A stretch of 64,000 nt of DNA from Bradyrhizobium elkanii USDA 76 (lineage in GTDB: Bacteria; Pseudomonadota; Alphaproteobacteria; Rhizobiales; Xanthobacteraceae), in the NCBI RefSeq assembly GCF_023278185.1, contig NZ_CP066357.1, forward strand, positions 62,001-126,000, written 5' to 3'. This document shows, piece after piece, positions 17,515 to 27,065 of this stretch. Every line of letters starts with the position of its first letter. The stretch's first letter is position 1. A program made the position numbers and the translations under genes. Under the pieces are notes generated by a model. That model was not told the origin of the DNA. It ran no database searches and worked only from the letters and a program-made list of their open reading frames with translations.

Positions 17515-18152
17515 TTCTGTCGAACGGTGAAATGAGTTGTTCTCCACGCGGTAAAAGTTGATGGGCTAACCGGTTTGCCTCTACCTCTTTTTAGGGGGCG
17601 GATGACCTTACTATCCGGACCTAATCTCTTCGCGATATTCTTCTTTATCAAACTCTCCAAGTCGAAGTTCTCACCACCAGAAACAATCACGTCGATAGCG
17701 GCTGGCGGCGATGTTAGGTCCCACAGGTAATTCAAGATGACCTCGGATCGATCGCATATGCAGCCGTGCGTCCAATCTTTTGCCCGCTGCTTTCCATGGA
17801 TGTAGTCGCCATGATCGGTTCCGCCCGTTGGATTCAAGCGGGCCCGAATCGTGCCCCACTCGACCTGCATGTTGTAGGAATTACCTTGATCGTCCTGCAC
17901 GGCCCGGCCGACTTTCTGAATACCAAAGAATGGCTTCAGCGTTCCGTCAGTGTTCGCTTGGTTCGTCTCTTCACCGCCACTAACGTCGAGTCGCAAACGG
18001 TATTTGCCATCGTCCATCGGATTGAATGAATTGCCGCCAGAAAAAGCGGTCGATTGTTTTATGACCGTTGTGCCTTCTAGTAGAGTTAGATCACCAGTCA
18101 CTCCGTTTTCGGAGTTCGTCGCTAATTTGACGAAAGTAATCTTAAGCGTCAT
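17511..18152 (-). CDS. L,D-transpeptidase/tlde1-like protein
   Basis: This 213-aa protein carries a YIHGKQRAKDWTHGCICDRS segment at about residues 118-137, a His followed by THGC as in the catalytic block of YkuD-like L,D-transpeptidases and of Tlde1/DUF2778 secreted effectors. The N-terminal part is beta-rich (MTLKITFVKLATNSENGVTG). No Sec signal is visible, which fits a protein delivered by a secretion system better than a housekeeping periplasmic enzyme. The downstream overlapping small gene would then be a candidate immunity factor. The family call rests on this motif and general size. Confidence 0.5.
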   Translation of the reverse strand: MTLKITFVKLATNSENGVTGDLTLLEGTTVIKQSTAFSGGNSFNPMDDGKYRLRLDVSGGEETNQANTDGTLKPFFGIQKVGRAVQDDQGNSYNMQVEWGTIRARLNPTGGTDHGDYIHGKQRAKDWTHGCICDRSEVILNYLWDLTSPPAAIDVIVSGGENFDLESLIKKNIAKRLGPDSKVIRPLKRGRGKPVSPSTFTAWRTTHFTVRQK

Positions 18153-18300
18153 GACTGCGCTCCTTGAACACTAAAAACACCTACGCAGGTATTACACTTG
18201 GCGGGAGCCGCTGAAATTGCCTCCCGGTAGTCCAAGTTCGGCGATAAGTTTTCGCCGAGTACGCAAGGTGGGATCCGAGGGCGTTGGGCGTTTTCCTTAC

Positions 18301-18979
18301 GCGCCATCGAGAACCTGCCGGTTCTGCGTGGCTATACCGAGACCCGCCACAAGGCAAAGTCCTGGGATCGCGAACGGCGCACTGTCGCCCGTATTGAGGC
18401 GACGATGCTCGGCCTCGACATCCGTTTCGTCGTCACCAGCCTCGATGTCGGCTCGGCCGAGTGGATCTACGACAGCCTGTATTGCGCGCGCGGCCAAGCC
18501 GAGAATCTGATCAAGCTGCATAAGACACAGCTCGCCTCCGACCGCACCAGCTGCCGTTCGGCGCTCGCCAACCAGGTCCGTCTCGTGCTCCATACGGCCG
18601 CTTATTGGCTGATGCTGACCGTGCGCGAGGCCATTCCCAAAGTCCGGGAATTGGCCGCTGCCGAGTTCGCGACGCTGCGTCTTCGGCTCTTGAAACTCGC
18701 TGCCCGTGTGGTCGAGACCACGAGCCGCATTCGCCTTGCGTTTGCCGCGGCATGTCCCGAAGCCGACCTGATCCGCGGCTTGCCCGGCGCGCTGCTGCCG
18801 CTCAGTCCTTGACCGGCGGGGCGTCCGCCCCCCGTTCGCCCAACCTATCCCTCAAGCGCGTTGCAAAGTACGGGTCGTCAGGCGGTGAAAAGCCGAAGGC
18901 AATCCTGTGCGCCTCGTCAGACAAGATGTGCGGCCGCATCAATCGGGCCCAAAAGCCGCACTCTCACGAATAGGACGGG
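18301..18979 (+). pseudogene. IS1380 element, 5'-truncated copy C
   Basis: From 18301 the sequence matches IS1380 from codon about 278 (AIENLPVLRGYTETRH) through the stop at 18812 and the right end CCCGTCC complement at 18979. It is followed by CTAG. The left two-thirds of the element are missing. Upstream DNA (18180-18300) is unrelated and non-coding. Confidence 0.9.
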
Positions 18980-19001
18980 CTAGTTTCTGATCAATTTAGC
19001 A

Positions 19002-19178
19002 ATGTCAAAGGCTTGGCGCTACCCGATTGGAATGGGCGGTACAATGCCGCCTGCAATGGACCGTCCGTGGAAGCATCCGAGAACCGGTATCTATCAGCTC
19101 CGAAAGGCCGTTCCGAAGGACCTTCGTAAGCTCGTAGGAAGGCGCGACGAGGAGGTCAGCCCTGAAACGCGCGATTAA
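19002..19178 (+). pseudogene. Tyrosine integrase N-terminal fragment
   Basis: The frame MSKAWRYPIGMGG...RPWKHPRTGIYQLRKAVP and [15 protein letters not shown] matches the start of site-specific tyrosine integrases that open with this DUF6538-like block. It ends at a TAA after about 58 codons with no core or catalytic domain. It is adjacent to the IS1380 copy C end. Confidence 0.65.
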
Positions 19179-19395
19179 CGATAAAGATGATCTGTCGCCC
19201 GTCTTCCTCGCCGGGCGGAGCATCGTCATAGGGCCTGATCCGATTGCTGATGACGGTTGCGCTCTCAATGACCCGCGAAGCGATTTCCTTGAAAGACAGA
19301 TCATCGTTATCAAGATAGGCCCGTCCCGTGGCCCAAAGCCTTGATGTGTCCCATTCCATTTTGCTGGGCGGTCTAATAATCCGCGCTGCCTTCAT
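19156..19395 (-). CDS. Small hypothetical protein after ftsZ
   Basis: This 79-aa frame ([21 protein letters not shown] to FIVNRAFQG) starts at an ATG overlapping the end of ftsZ by 4 bp. That coupling makes it a likely real gene. I do not recognise a family. It overlaps the dead integrase fragment on the other strand. Confidence 0.45.
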   Translation of the reverse strand: MKAARIIRPPSKMEWDTSRLWATGRAYLDNDDLSFKEIASRVIESATVISNRIRPYDDAPPGEEDGRQIIFIVNRAFQG

Positions 19396-20528
19396 ATTCC
19401 AGATCGGTGTTGCCGATCTCCCTTCGGGGAAGCTGGCGGTCGGCGGTTAAATGGCGGCGACAACCGTGCTGCTATGCTCGATATGTCGGAGACGCGAGGG
19501 CTATCGTTGCGCGGCCGGCCGGCGAGTTCCGAAAGGGAGCTCTCCGCGCTTTCCGCTGGTTGCGCCTGGCCGAGATTATCAATGCCGGTCCCCACCACCG
19601 AGACGCGCACCGTACCTTCCAGCTGCTCATCAAAAGTGGCGCCGATGATGATATTGGCATCCTGGTCTGCCTCTTCGCGAATGCGGCTGGCGGCTTGGTC
19701 GATCTCGAACAGTGTCAGGTCCTTGCCGCCAGTAATAGAGATGATGAGGCCACTGGCTCGCTTGAGCGAGGGGTCCTCAATCAATGGATTGGAAATCGCG
19801 GCTACGGCGGCCTTGAGCACACGCGATGGGCCAGAAGCCTCGCCCCTGCCCATCATCGCCTTGCCCTTTTCGCGCATGATCGAGAGAACGTCGGCAAAAT
19901 CGAGATTGATCAAGCCCTCCTTGACTATAAGGTCGCTGATGCAGGCCACACCCGAATGGAGCACTTGGTCGGCCAGGGCGAAAGCTTCGGCGAAGGTGGT
20001 CTTCTCGTTGGTCACTCGAAACAAGTTTTGGTTTGGAATGATCAGCAGGGTGTCCACCGTTTTCAGCAGATCCGCGATGCCGGCTTCGGCAAGGCGCATT
20101 CGGCGCTGGCCCTCGAATTGGAATGGCTTTGTGACAACACCAATGGTTAGAATGCCAAGCTCACGTGCAGTCTTGGCAATAACAGGCGCCGCTCCGGTGC
20201 CGGTGCCGCCGCCCATGCCGGCGGTAACGAACACCATGTGTGCGCCGGTCAAATGATTACGGATGGCATCGGTTGCCTCTTCGGCCGCGGCGCACCCGAC
20301 GTCGGGCTGCGAGCCGGCCCCGAGTCCTTTAGTCACCTGGGTACCCATCTGGATGCGGCTCTTGGCCTTCGACATCGTGAGCGCCTGTGCGTCTGTATTG
20401 GCGACGACGAAATCGACACCCTGCAAGCCGGCCGCGATCATGTTGTTGACGGCATTGCCGCCGGCGCCGCCGACCCCGAACACGATAATGCGCGTTTTCA
20501 GCCCGCGAACATCGGTGATGTTGGTCAT
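19392..20528 (-). CDS. ftsZ: Second FtsZ (accessory tubulin homologue)
   Basis: This cell-division GTPase homologue of about 378 aa has [14 protein letters not shown] at the N-terminus, the tubulin signature [14 protein letters not shown] near residue 105, and a T7 synergy loop [17 protein letters not shown] (the conserved Asp is present; Leu replaces the usual Arg). The globular domain ends near residue 320. A short basic, Pro-rich tail follows and lacks the conserved C-terminal peptide (DIPxFLR type) that docks FtsA, ZipA or MinC, as in the truncated FtsZ2 of rhizobia. I chose the start MTNITDVRG; an upstream Met would add four residues. It may modulate division in bacteroids or be a relic; this is inference. 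Confidence 0.9.
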   Translation of the reverse strand: MTNITDVRGLKTRIIVFGVGGAGGNAVNNMIAAGLQGVDFVVANTDAQALTMSKAKSRIQMGTQVTKGLGAGSQPDVGCAAAEEATDAIRNHLTGAHMVFVTAGMGGGTGTGAAPVIAKTARELGILTIGVVTKPFQFEGQRRMRLAEAGIADLLKTVDTLLIIPNQNLFRVTNEKTTFAEAFALADQVLHSGVACISDLIVKEGLINLDFADVLSIMREKGKAMMGRGEASGPSRVLKAAVAAISNPLIEDPSLKRASGLIISITGGKDLTLFEIDQAASRIREEADQDANIIIGATFDEQLEGTVRVSVVGTGIDNLGQAQPAESAESSLSELAGRPRNDSPRVSDISSIAARLSPPFNRRPPASPKGDRQHRSGI

Positions 20529-20579
20529 TTTCGGCCTCACGATTGCGCCGGTAAGCTGGGAATGAGATGACTCGAAATG

Positions 20580-21071
20580 CTACCTCCAAGCATTGCGATC
20601 TGCTTTGACCAAGTCCGCGGCTAGATGGCCAAGTCTGGAACCGGCTCGTCCGTGGCCGTCGATCGAGCCGCCAGCTTGGACAGCGGTCCGCAGAGAGCCT
20701 TCAAGCCGCGCCGTCATCTCCTTGGCCGCCGAAGCCTCAGCAGTCGCCCGTAGCACCTCAGCCATTAGGCGATCGGCGCGCTCGCGCTCGCGCTCGAAAA
20801 CCGCCCGATGACCAGCTGCCGTCGCCTCGAGCCGCGCGATCTCTGCCTGCAACGCCAGGATACTTTCCGCTCGCAGGGCGTTGTTTGGCTGTCGACCACC
20901 GGTTCGCCGCGGCTTATGCCGCATTTCGGCGAGATCGACGCACACCAACGCGTTGCCATCGTGTGAAAGTGAGCGCGGCAATTGGCGTCGCTTGGCAAGC
21001 GAACGAGCGGCCCCTGGCGAGATTTTCAGGCGGGCAGCAAGAGCGATATAGGTCAGCCTCTCAATTGGCAT
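20580..21071 (-). CDS. HTH plus coiled-coil protein (KfrA-like architecture)
   Basis: The 163-aa protein has an N-terminal helix-turn-helix (LTYIALAARLKISPGAARSL) and a long Ala/Glu/Arg coiled coil at residues about 70-135 (ALQAEIARLEATAAGHRAVF). This layout resembles plasmid KfrA-type or mobilisation accessory proteins. It lies upstream of ftsZ on the same strand with about 50 bp between them and could share its transcript. The function is unknown. Confidence 0.6.
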   Translation of the reverse strand: MPIERLTYIALAARLKISPGAARSLAKRRQLPRSLSHDGNALVCVDLAEMRHKPRRTGGRQPNNALRAESILALQAEIARLEATAAGHRAVFERERERADRLMAEVLRATAEASAAKEMTARLEGSLRTAVQAGGSIDGHGRAGSRLGHLAADLVKADRNAWR

Positions 21072-21119
21072 CGGCTGTCCTCCTGGGAGCGTACCGGGCA
21101 GTGTGCGCTGATCGCCAAA

Positions 21120-21561
21120 GGCTAGGCCGTCATGGTTAAGAGATTCTTAACGCGCGAGCAGACCGATCTTCCGGCTACGCGCGGGCGGGAGCAATCTTCA
21201 TTCCCCCGTACGCCTCTCCTTTAGCTAACGCGGGATGGGCGCGTATCATGCGGAGTCAATATGGTTTCTGATTACCCGCGTTCACGCAGGAAAAAACCCT
21301 CGCAATGAAGCGAGGGTGTGGACAAAAAGATCGTCCGAGTAAATCCGCACTGGTTGGGCTCTACGGCATCAGGCCGCAAGTCGCGGCCTACCAAGATTCC
21401 CCGCAACGGGCGACCAACCCGCTAGGTGCTTCTTCCGTTGTGTCATGAAGGGAGACTGATAAGGTCCGTGCCTCGCGCGTTGACGCGGCACCCCTCTCTT
21501 GGCCTTTCGGCGTCGGTTACCTCAAGAAACGTCGGCTCGATGCCGCCGTCGATCTCGGGGC
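21120..21561. other. Intergenic region with hairpins
   Basis: No gene was recognised apart from the terminator at 21291-21322. The promoter for the minus-strand HTH/ftsZ genes should lie near 21080-21200. Confidence 0.4.
21291..21322. terminator. Rho-independent terminator-like hairpin
   Basis: ACCCTCGC-AATGAA-GCGAGGGT forms a perfect 8-bp stem. It is preceded by AAAAA on the plus strand, which is a T run on the minus strand, so it probably terminates minus-strand transcription, for example of the small gene at 21562. Confidence 0.65.
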
Positions 21562-21717
21562 TCAGTACTCCGCCGCAAGCATGAGCGTGAGCACGCGCGT
21601 CGTACGTTCCGGGTCGCCGGGATCTTCAGAACGGTTCACCACCTTGTCGTAGTAGATCCTATGAAGCGAGTGGCGCCGAATCGTGCCCTCATTGATGATC
21701 ACTTCGGTGATCAACAT
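21562..21717 (-). CDS. Small hypothetical protein
   Basis: This 51-aa frame (MLITEVIINEGTIRRHSL to LTLMLAAEY) has GGAG 7 nt upstream of its ATG and a terminator hairpin about 240 bp downstream. It has no recognised domain. IS3 copy 2 inserted 41 bp upstream and may have separated it from its promoter. Confidence 0.4.
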   Translation of the reverse strand: MLITEVIINEGTIRRHSLHRIYYDKVVNRSEDPGDPERTTRVLTLMLAAEY

Positions 21718-21845
21718 GGGAGCTCTCCAATGACAACGAACATTGATACGGTCGATGAGAGCTGGCCCCGCAAATTCGGACAGTAGCTTGAGTGGATTTT
21801 CTGCCTGACAGCGGCGAGGATTCTTGCTGCGAATCAGGAGCGAAG

Positions 21846-22151
21846 ATGACGAAGAAGAGCCGCCGGACGCATTCTCCGGCATTCAAGGCGAAGGTTGCTT
21901 TGGCTGCGGTCAAAGGCGACAAGACACTGGCGGAGCTGGCGCAACTGTTTGATGTTCATCCGAACCAGATCACGATCTGGAAAAACCAGCTCCTGGAAGG
22001 CGCCGCCGGCGTGTTTGGGCATGACAAGACATCGGCCGAGACGCCGGTCGATTTGAAGGCGTTACATGCCAAGATCGGCGAGCTGGCGTTGGAAAACGAT
22101 TTTTTGTCCGGCGCGCTCACCAAGGCGGGCCTGCTGAGCGCAAAGCGATGA
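21846..22151 (+). CDS. IS3-family OrfA (copy 2)
   Basis: About 101 aa, identical in sequence to OrfA of copy 1, with the same HTH (HPNQITIWKNQL). Here the native leader is intact, with GGAGCGAAG before the ATG. It overlaps orfB by ATGA. Confidence 0.93.
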   Translation: MTKKSRRTHSPAFKAKVALAAVKGDKTLAELAQLFDVHPNQITIWKNQLLEGAAGVFGHDKTSAETPVDLKALHAKIGELALENDFLSGALTKAGLLSAKR

Positions 22152-22975
22152 TCGACCGCGATCATGATCTTTCTATCGTGCGCCAGGCGAAGGTCCTGAA
22201 GCTGGCTCGCAGCACGGTCTACTATGAACCTCGGCCAGTTTCGGCCGAGGACCTTGCCTTGATGCGTCGGCTCGATGAGCTGCATCTCGATTATCCCTTC
22301 GCGGGAGCGCGTATGCTGCGATCGTTGCTGCGGCGGGAGGGCGTATACGCCGGTCGCCGCCACATCGCGACGCTGATGAAGCGCATGCGGATCGAGGCGG
22401 TCTATCGTCGCCCGAACACGAGCAAGCCGGCTCCGGGTCACAAGATCTACCCGTACCTGTTGCGCGGATTGAAGATCGAGCGGCCCGACCATGCGTGGGC
22501 AATGGACATCACCTACATTCCGATGCGGCGTGGCTTCGTCTATCTCGCGGCGGTCGTCGATGTGTTCAGCCGACGGGTCCTGGCCCATCGCGTCTCGATC
22601 ACAATGGAGGCGGCCTTCTGCGTCGAAGCGGTCCAGGAGGCGTTGGCGAAGCACGGCAGGCCCGAGATTTTCAACACGGATCAGGGCAGTCAGTTCACCA
22701 GCCTCGAGTTCACCGATGTGCTGCTGGACGCGAAGATCGCCATCAGCATGGACGGCAAGGGCGCCTGGCGCGACAACGTGTTTGTCGAGCGGCTCTGGCG
22801 CACGGTCAAATACGAAGAAGTTTATCTCCGCGCCTACGACAGCGTGTCCGAGGCGCGAGCGTCAATTGCCAAGTATCTGGCCTTCTACAATCAGGGACGC
22901 CCTCACTCGAGCCTTGACGGGCGCACGCCCGACGAGGCTTACTTCGGCACGCAAGCTATGGTGATGGCCGCATGA
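22148..22975 (+). CDS. IS3-family transposase OrfB (copy 2)
   Basis: This 275-aa rve-type transposase has the DDE segments MDITYIPMRRG, NTDQGSQFTS and FVERLWRTVKYEE. It differs from copy 1 only at isolated positions (for example Arg for Gly in LMKRMRIEAVYR). It appears functional. Confidence 0.95.
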   Translation: MIDRDHDLSIVRQAKVLKLARSTVYYEPRPVSAEDLALMRRLDELHLDYPFAGARMLRSLLRREGVYAGRRHIATLMKRMRIEAVYRRPNTSKPAPGHKIYPYLLRGLKIERPDHAWAMDITYIPMRRGFVYLAAVVDVFSRRVLAHRVSITMEAAFCVEAVQEALAKHGRPEIFNTDQGSQFTSLEFTDVLLDAKIAISMDGKGAWRDNVFVERLWRTVKYEEVYLRAYDSVSEARASIAKYLAFYNQGRPHSSLDGRTPDEAYFGTQAMVMAA

Positions 22976-23126
22976 CCGTCGCCGACGGTTTTGTCGTCGC
23001 TCTGGTCGGGCTACGCCCTCCCGACGCAACGACAAAACCGTAAAGCCCCGCGTTCAGCATAACCCGGCAGGAATCCACTTAAATCCAGCGGGGCGCTGTC
23101 CAAACAACCGGGGCCAGCTCTATGTG

Positions 23127-23226
23127 TGCTGTGTGGCGCTCGAGCTGAGCAAGACGTCCTGGGTGTGCGCATTTGCGGTTCCAGGCGACAACAAGGCTAC
23201 CGCCCACAAGATCAAGGCCAGGGATG
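23127..23226 (+). pseudogene. IS110-family transposase N-terminal fragment
   Basis: The frame VALELSKTSWVCAFAVPG then DNKATAHKIKARD matches the start of IS110-type transposases (first Asp/Glu of the DEDD site region). It is cut by IS3 copy 2 on the left and fuses after about 33 codons to a tRNA-like 3' end. Confidence 0.6.
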
Positions 23227-23249
23227 TTCGAGTCCCTCTCCCGCTACCA
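23227..23249 (+). other. Possible tRNA 3'-end remnant
   Basis: The segment starts TTCGAGTCC and ends GCTACCA. It spans exactly the 23 nt expected from T54 of the T loop to CCA76, with a plausible acceptor 3' strand TCCCGCT. The T-stem 5' half and the rest of the tRNA are missing, replaced by IS110 sequence. It may be a leftover attachment site of an integrating element. Confidence 0.35.
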
Positions 23250-23344
23250 TCTTTCCCCCACACCCCTTTGACTTGGTTTGGGAAAGCTTTTTCGCCCAAC
23301 AGGGCGTTTAACCGGCCGGATATCTCCACCGTTACGCCACCGAG

Positions 23345-23685
23345 GTTGCATTGAGCGCAAGCTTAATCGGCTTGGGCCGGCGGGCGGATCGATCCGCATG
23401 CCATTGGGCAGTTGTTGCCCGATACTCCAACCCGCCGCCGCGGGTGGCCGCGTTGCGCCGCAGTTCACGGGAGACTGTCGAAGCAGCCCGCCCCAGGCGA
23501 CGTCCAATCTCCTGTATGGAATGGCCCTGCACCTTGAGCAGTGCGATCTCCTCGCGCTCAACCAACGAGTGGTACCGCCCGGAGAGCGCATTTGCCAAGA
23601 TCTGAACATCGCTGGTGGCATGCCGCCCGCTTTCGGAATAATCTGCCTCCGACAGGTTGTGACAATCCCGCTTCCAGCGCAGCAT
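23345..23685 (-). pseudogene. IS30-family transposase N-terminal remnant
   Basis: The frame contains the IS30 HTH_38 segment REEIALLKVQGHSIQEIGRR followed by LGRAASTVSRELRRN. It lacks the DDE integrase core. The C-terminal side is lost at the junction with the tRNA-like and IS110 debris. Confidence 0.75.
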
Positions 23686-23829
23686 CTTCGCTACTTAGCG
23701 GCAATCGCCCGCCAAAATTTATTCTGTTCATTGCGTCCTGCAACAGACGGCCGTCCTGGCGATGGCAATGGGGCTCGTTCTGATTGGGCCGATCGGCGCC
23801 TTACAATGTTCATCGCCGCCTCAAACCTC

Positions 23830-24144
23830 CGAGTGTTGCGACGACCGATTGAATCCGCCCAATACGCATTAATAGCCTATCGCCAAATTCTGGCGGATCG
23901 TGACATCACGATCCGCATGAGCCGGCCGGGCAACCCCTTCGACAACGCCAAGGCTGAAAGCTTCATGAAGACGCTCAAGGCTGAAGAGGTCAACGGGAAG
24001 GCGTTCTCCGACATCCGGGACGCGCGTCGCCGGATCGATAGCTTCATTGCTGACGTCTACAACAAAGAACGCCTGCACTCTGCGCTCAGCTACCAATCGC
24101 CCCTTGAGTTCGAAGCCGCGTTCGCGCAAAACAAAGCACGATAA
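23830..24144 (+). pseudogene. IS3-family OrfB C-terminal fragment
   Basis: About 105 codons of a different IS3-group transposase remain: ITIRMSRPGNPFDNAKAESF with the catalytic Glu, and YNKERLHSALSYQSPLEFE at the end. The first two catalytic Asp residues are absent. Confidence 0.8.
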
Positions 24145-24485
24145 CCGTCGTGGCGACCGCGCCGTCACCGAGATTGTCGTGTCTCATTTGAGGGGTGCAG
24201 TCCATGCCTGTCACTGCAATTTGGCTGACTGATAAGGAAACAGACAGACCTTATCTTGAAAGCAACGCCGTCGAAGCGCCTGGGGCGCAGATAGTGGCCT
24301 AATGGCGCAATGAAAGAAATGAAAATGCGGTCTCCGGAAACGTACGTCCCCGGAGACCAGTCCGGCGAATTACTCGGCGGCCTGCATAATTCCACGCGAC
24401 TTCCCAACCGGGGCCGCCACAGTATCGATCGCCTCCATCGACTTATCGAATTTGACGTGTTCCCCGTCAGCCCCCTTGAGACCAA
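24145..24485. other. Non-coding IS debris
   Basis: No gene was recognised. The left part probably holds the right end of the IS3 fragment at 23830. The right part leads to the end of the next IS3 remnant near 24486. Confidence 0.35.
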
Positions 24486-24540
24486 GTGAGGGACTTTACG
24501 AAGGGAGGATTTCTGTTCATCGTAGCCGTAAGGAGCTCAG

Positions 24541-24714
24541 ATGAAGCAGAAATCCGTACCGGGCAAAGCGCCTGCAGAATAAGTGCTGACGGACATCCGA
24601 CGCCAAACGCGTCGGCAATACTCTGCGGAGGAGAAGATCCGCATTGTGCTGGAAGGTCTGCGTGGCGAGGAGAATATCTCCGAGCTGTGCGTTCGGAAGC
24701 GATGTATTTGATCG
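24541..24714 (+). pseudogene. IS3 OrfA remnant (same family as the nested element at 34.3 kb)
   Basis: The frame MKQKSVPGKAPAE is followed by a stop, then VLTDIRRQTRRQYSAEEK and IRIVLEGLRGEENISELC. It parallels OrfA at 34394 with an in-frame TAA and then diverges. The leader TGAGGGACTTTACGAAGGG resembles the left end of that element. It is a dead copy. Confidence 0.8.
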
Positions 24715-25064
24715 CCGCTGTTCCATGCGAGTACGAGGTCCAGCGCCAAGGCCGCTGCCGACATCGATGCTGAGACCGGGAAGGGGCGTAGAGCCCATCT
24801 CTGCACGCTGGATTGCGCCGCAACTCGTTTTCGGAGTCCAGACACATGACCCGGTGCCGTGGCTCGCCGGCAGGTCTAGGCTTGAGGCATTCGAAGTACC
24901 CATACTCCGGTCCGTCGCAGAGCAATACCTGGGCCGCACGGCCATTGCCGGCGATCCAAGTGTGAAGAAACGGAGGATAGTTCGGACGTTGCGACACTGC
25001 ATGATGATTCAGGACGATCGAGAACGGCCCCGGCGGACTTCATGTTCGCAGACGGGCGCCAAAT
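24715..25064. other. Unassigned stretch before the sdaA fragment
   Basis: Overlapping frames on the minus strand (for example LLCDGPEYGYFECLKP) show no family that I can name. The native 5' part of sdaA is not present here. Confidence 0.35.
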
Positions 25065-25706
25065 TTGCGCCGCAAGCTCGACGCCGCCTTCGGTTCGAAC
25101 AATCGCTCCGCGCACGAGGTGATGGATTGGGTCAGCCTCTATGCCATCGCCGTCAATGAAGAGAATGCCGCCGGCGGGCGTGTGGTGACGGCGCCGACCA
25201 ACGGTGCGGCTGGTATCGTTCCGGCGACGCTGCGCTATTTTCGCGACCATTGCTGCGACGCCTCACCCGAGGCGATGCGCAACTTCCTCCTGACGGCCTG
25301 TGCGATCGGTACGCTGTTCAAGCTCAATGCATCAATCTCGGAAGCGGAAGTCGGTTGTCAGGGCGAAGTCGGCGTCGCCTGCTCGATGGCCGCGGCCGGT
25401 CTCGCCGCCGTGCTCGGCGGTTCGAACCGGCAAGTCGAGAACGCCGCCGAGATCGGCATGGAGCATCATCTCGGCATGACCTGCGATCCGATTGGCGGTC
25501 TGGTGCAAATTCCCTGCATCGAACGCAACGCCTTCGGCGCCGTCAAGGCGATCAGCGCCGCCTCGCTGGCGCTCGGAGGGGACGGCTCTCATGTCGTATC
25601 ACTGGACAAGGTAATCGCGACCATGCGCCAGACCGGCAAGGATATGCAGTCCAAGTACAAGGAGACCTCGCTGGGAGGCCTCGCGGTCAATCTCTCGGAA
25701 TGCTGA
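25065..25706 (+). pseudogene. sdaA: L-serine dehydratase, C-terminal part
   Basis: About 213 codons match the C-terminal catalytic half of iron-sulfur L-serine dehydratases, which convert L-serine to pyruvate and ammonia: [17 protein letters not shown], then [20 protein letters not shown] and [15 protein letters not shown] with the cluster-ligand Cys residues, and [17 protein letters not shown]. Full enzymes have about 455 residues, so the N-terminal half is missing and upstream DNA is unrelated. It ends 11 bp before glyA, suggesting an ancestral serine/glycine operon. It is unlikely to be active alone. Confidence 0.85.
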
Positions 25707-25717
25707 AGGAATCTTCG

Positions 25718-27010
25718 ATGAACCATGTACTGATGGATAAGTTCTTCACCGACGACATCGCCAACACGGACCCTGCCGTCGCTGCCGCGATCGCGAGCGA
25801 ACTCGGGCGCCAGCGCGATGAAATAGAACTCATTGCGTCCGAGAACATCGTCTCTCATGCGGTGCTGCAGGCACAAGGTTCGGTCCTGACCAACAAATAT
25901 GCAGAGGGCTATCCCGGTCGGCGCTACTATGGCGGTTGCCAGTTCGTCGACGTCGCCGAAGATCTCGCGATCACGCGCGCCAAGGAGCTGTTCGGATGCG
26001 CCTACGCCAATGTGCAGCCGAATTCAGGGAGCCAGGCCAACCAGGCCGTGTTCATGGCCCTGATGAAGCCCGGCGACACCTTCATGGGTCTCGACCTCGC
26101 CGCGGGTGGCCATCTGACGCACGGCGCCAAACCGAACGTGTCGGGCAAGTGGTTTAATGTGGTCAGCTATGGCGTGCGCAAGCACGACCATCGCGTCGAC
26201 ATGGAGACGCTCGAGCGTCTCGCGAACGAACACCGCCCGAAATTGATCGTCGCGGGAGGCTCGGCTTACTCGCGGTTCTGGGATTTCGCCGAATTTCGCA
26301 GGATCGCGGATTCGGTCGGAGCCTATCTCTTCGTCGACATGGCGCATTTTGCCGGATTGGTTGCCGGCGGCGTTCATCCTTCGCCTTTCCCACATGCACA
26401 TGTGGTCAGCTCGACCACCCACAAGACGCTGCGCGGACCCCGCGGCGGGCTCATTCTGACCAATGACGAAGAGCTGTCACGGAAGATCGACTCAGCCATC
26501 TTCCCCGGCCTGCAGGGTGGTCCGTTGATGCATGTGATCGCCGCAAAGGCGGTCGCTTTCGGCGAGGCGCTTGACCCGCAATTCCGCGTCTATGCTCGCG
26601 ACGTCGTGGAGAACGCCAAGGTATTGGCGGCGGCATTGGTCGCGGAGGGGTTCTCCATCGTATCGGGCGGGACCGACAACCATCTCATGCTGGTCGACGT
26701 CAGGGGCAAAAACCTGACCGGTAAAACCGCCGAAGCGGCGCTGGGCCGCGCCAACATCACCTGCAACAAGAACGGCATCCCATTCGATCAGGAGAAGCCT
26801 ACCGTGACCTCCGGGATCCGGCTCGGCACGGCGGCGGCCACCTCGCGCGGCTTCGGCAGGCATGAATTCGAAACCGTGGGGCGGTTGATCGCAACCGTAC
26901 TCAACGCGGTGTCGGCCTCGAACGACGGTACGGCTGCTGCAGTCGAAGCGGCTGCCAAAGCGAAGGTCGCGGAACTCACGGCTTCATTTCCTGTGTATCA
27001 GGCAAGGTGA
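25718..27010 (+). CDS. glyA: Serine hydroxymethyltransferase
   Basis: This 430-aa PLP enzyme interconverts serine and glycine with transfer of a one-carbon unit to tetrahydrofolate in the cytosol. The N-terminal [20 protein letters not shown], the middle GGHLTHGA, the Asp of [15 protein letters not shown], and the PLP lysine in [14 protein letters not shown] (residue about 235) are all present. The C-terminal [19 protein letters not shown] is normal. Length is typical (about 430). It follows the sdaA remnant by 11 bp and precedes a flavin hydroxylase remnant, so it is the only intact gene of this block. Genomes of this type normally keep a housekeeping glyA elsewhere, so this is probably a second copy. 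Confidence 0.96.
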   Translation: MNHVLMDKFFTDDIANTDPAVAAAIASELGRQRDEIELIASENIVSHAVLQAQGSVLTNKYAEGYPGRRYYGGCQFVDVAEDLAITRAKELFGCAYANVQPNSGSQANQAVFMALMKPGDTFMGLDLAAGGHLTHGAKPNVSGKWFNVVSYGVRKHDHRVDMETLERLANEHRPKLIVAGGSAYSRFWDFAEFRRIADSVGAYLFVDMAHFAGLVAGGVHPSPFPHAHVVSSTTHKTLRGPRGGLILTNDEELSRKIDSAIFPGLQGGPLMHVIAAKAVAFGEALDPQFRVYARDVVENAKVLAAALVAEGFSIVSGGTDNHLMLVDVRGKNLTGKTAEAALGRANITCNKNGIPFDQEKPTVTSGIRLGTAAATSRGFGRHEFETVGRLIATVLNAVSASNDGTAAAVEAAAKAKVAELTASFPVYQAR

Positions 27011-27065
27011 GTACCGAGGCGGAAGCTTAAGCGACAGGCGGATGCGCCGTGCGAAGCGAGGTGTC

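Larger units (their letters stand above)
21758..23121 (+). mobile_element. IS3-family element, copy 2
   Basis: The 1364-bp element with ends AGAGCTGGCCCCG is flanked by a 3-bp repeat ATG on both sides (21755-21757 and 23122-23124). It is complete and nearly identical to copies 1 and 3. Confidence 0.93.

Noticed and set aside
23278..24144. A 288-aa plus-strand gene
   Set aside because: Only its last third matches a protein family (IS3 OrfB). The first part is antisense to an IS30 remnant and unrelated debris.
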